From positions 775,748 through 839,747 of the forward strand of contig CACRSC010000273.1 of assembly GCA_902651635.1 (NCBI GenBank): a stretch of 64,000 bases of DNA. The letters run 5' to 3'. Under the pieces are notes generated by a model. The model was not told where the DNA came from. It did no database searches and was given only the letters and a program-made list of their open reading frames with translations. The stretch's first letter is position 1. Each line of letters begins with the position of its first letter. This stretch comes from Mastigamoeba balamuthi (taxonomy: Eukaryota; Evosea; Mastigamoebida; Mastigamoebidae). Positions 63,604 to 64,000 of the stretch are shown piece after piece. Both the position numbers and the translations under genes were made by a program.

Positions 63604-64000
63604 GATGAAGTGCTGCTCCCGGCTGGCAGACAAGCAAACAAGAAGAGACTGACTGATTCTGCGCAGAGCACAGGAGCAGTTTTGTGCGGTTTCGTCTGAC
63701 GTAATTTGTCTGGCATTTCCTCGGCACACGTCACCCCAGAATAGCCCAGTACTGCACCTCTCTGCGGAGATGGCAGGCACACCTGCTGCAGCCGCAGCGC
63801 TCTCCGCCGCACAACTGGCGACATCCCAGGATGTGGCAGAGACGCCCCGAGGACCGGAGGATTGGCAGTGCACGCGATGCCGAGAACAACGCCGAGGCAG
63901 AGTGTCCCCGCAGATAACCTGCGGAGACCAGAGGGCTGTGGTGCGGGTCATGACGTCACCGTTTCTCACAAAAACGGCGGTGTCGTGCAGTCGGGCCACA
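63604..64000. promoter_or_regulatory. Upstream region of the secreted Cys-rich gene
   Basis: About 400 bp with no gene, ending at the window edge. The palindrome TGACGTCA lies at 63951-63958. Confidence 0.3.

Noticed and set aside
1-64000. CRISPR arrays, bacterial operons, ribosome binding sites, rRNA genes
   Set aside because: No regularly spaced repeats, no polycistronic layout and no rRNA sequence were seen. Introns, tRNA intron and gene content are eukaryotic.

Overview
The window is nuclear DNA from a single-celled eukaryote. Genes lie on both strands, each separately promoted and often only 90-150 bp apart. Coding sequence is very GC-rich, most genes carry short introns (about 45-300 bp), and one tRNA gene has a canonical intron. 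A radial-spoke RSPH14-like protein and an RSG1/CPLANE2-like GTPase imply a flagellum. A Diaphanous-type formin, an enlarged alpha-actinin, Dictyostelium-type Cys repeats and DM9/H-lectin proteins suggest an amoeboid flagellate. An amoebozoan of the Mastigamoeba/Pelomyxa kind is my best guess; this is inference and was not tested.

Layout. 1-272 holds the start of an acidic coiled-coil protein (-), followed by an AT-rich gene-poor stretch. 2.65-10.0 kb carries two tandem paralogs made of ankyrin-like repeats with a PPF signature plus armadillo-like repeats; the first ends in a UBR-box zinc finger and the second looks like two copies fused. 10.2-18.2 kb: F-box/LRR protein (-), secreted GH13 alpha-amylase (+), exonuclease/endonuclease/phosphatase-family protein (-), amino-acid transporter (-). 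18.4-18.9 kb: tRNA-Ile and intron-containing tRNA-Tyr. 19.0-22.5 kb: zinc-finger/DM9 protein (-), and a triple H-type lectin fused to a RING finger (+). 22.7-33.4 kb: V-ATPase subunit a (+), ADP-ribosyltransferase-like/Sel1-repeat protein (-), C1-formin (+), a small two-exon gene (+).

33.9-39.25 kb is a structured island. Two near-identical 745-bp arms in inverted orientation enclose a damaged alanine-rich armadillo-like gene, and a 1.1-kb AT-rich DDE transposon sits in what looks like one of its introns. 39.3-42.6 kb is gene-poor and contains a 122-nt assembly gap. 42.6-64.0 kb: zinc alcohol dehydrogenase (-), enlarged alpha-actinin (-), RSG1-like GTPase (+), RSPH14-like protein (-), TFIIE-alpha (+), CAMK-like kinase (-), an unrecognised 304-aa protein (+), D-3-phosphoglycerate dehydrogenase (-) and a secreted Cys-rich protein (-).

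I rebuilt exon structures by hand; 13 genes contain about 55 introns whose summed exons stay in frame. Six of these introns fit only a GC-AG model, far above the roughly 1% usual in eukaryotes. The genes do not form one pathway. They are housekeeping, cytoskeletal/flagellar, secreted/lectin and signalling genes. The most unusual are fusions of known domains: UBR box on ankyrin/armadillo, H-lectin on RING, ART on Sel1, and C1 on formin.
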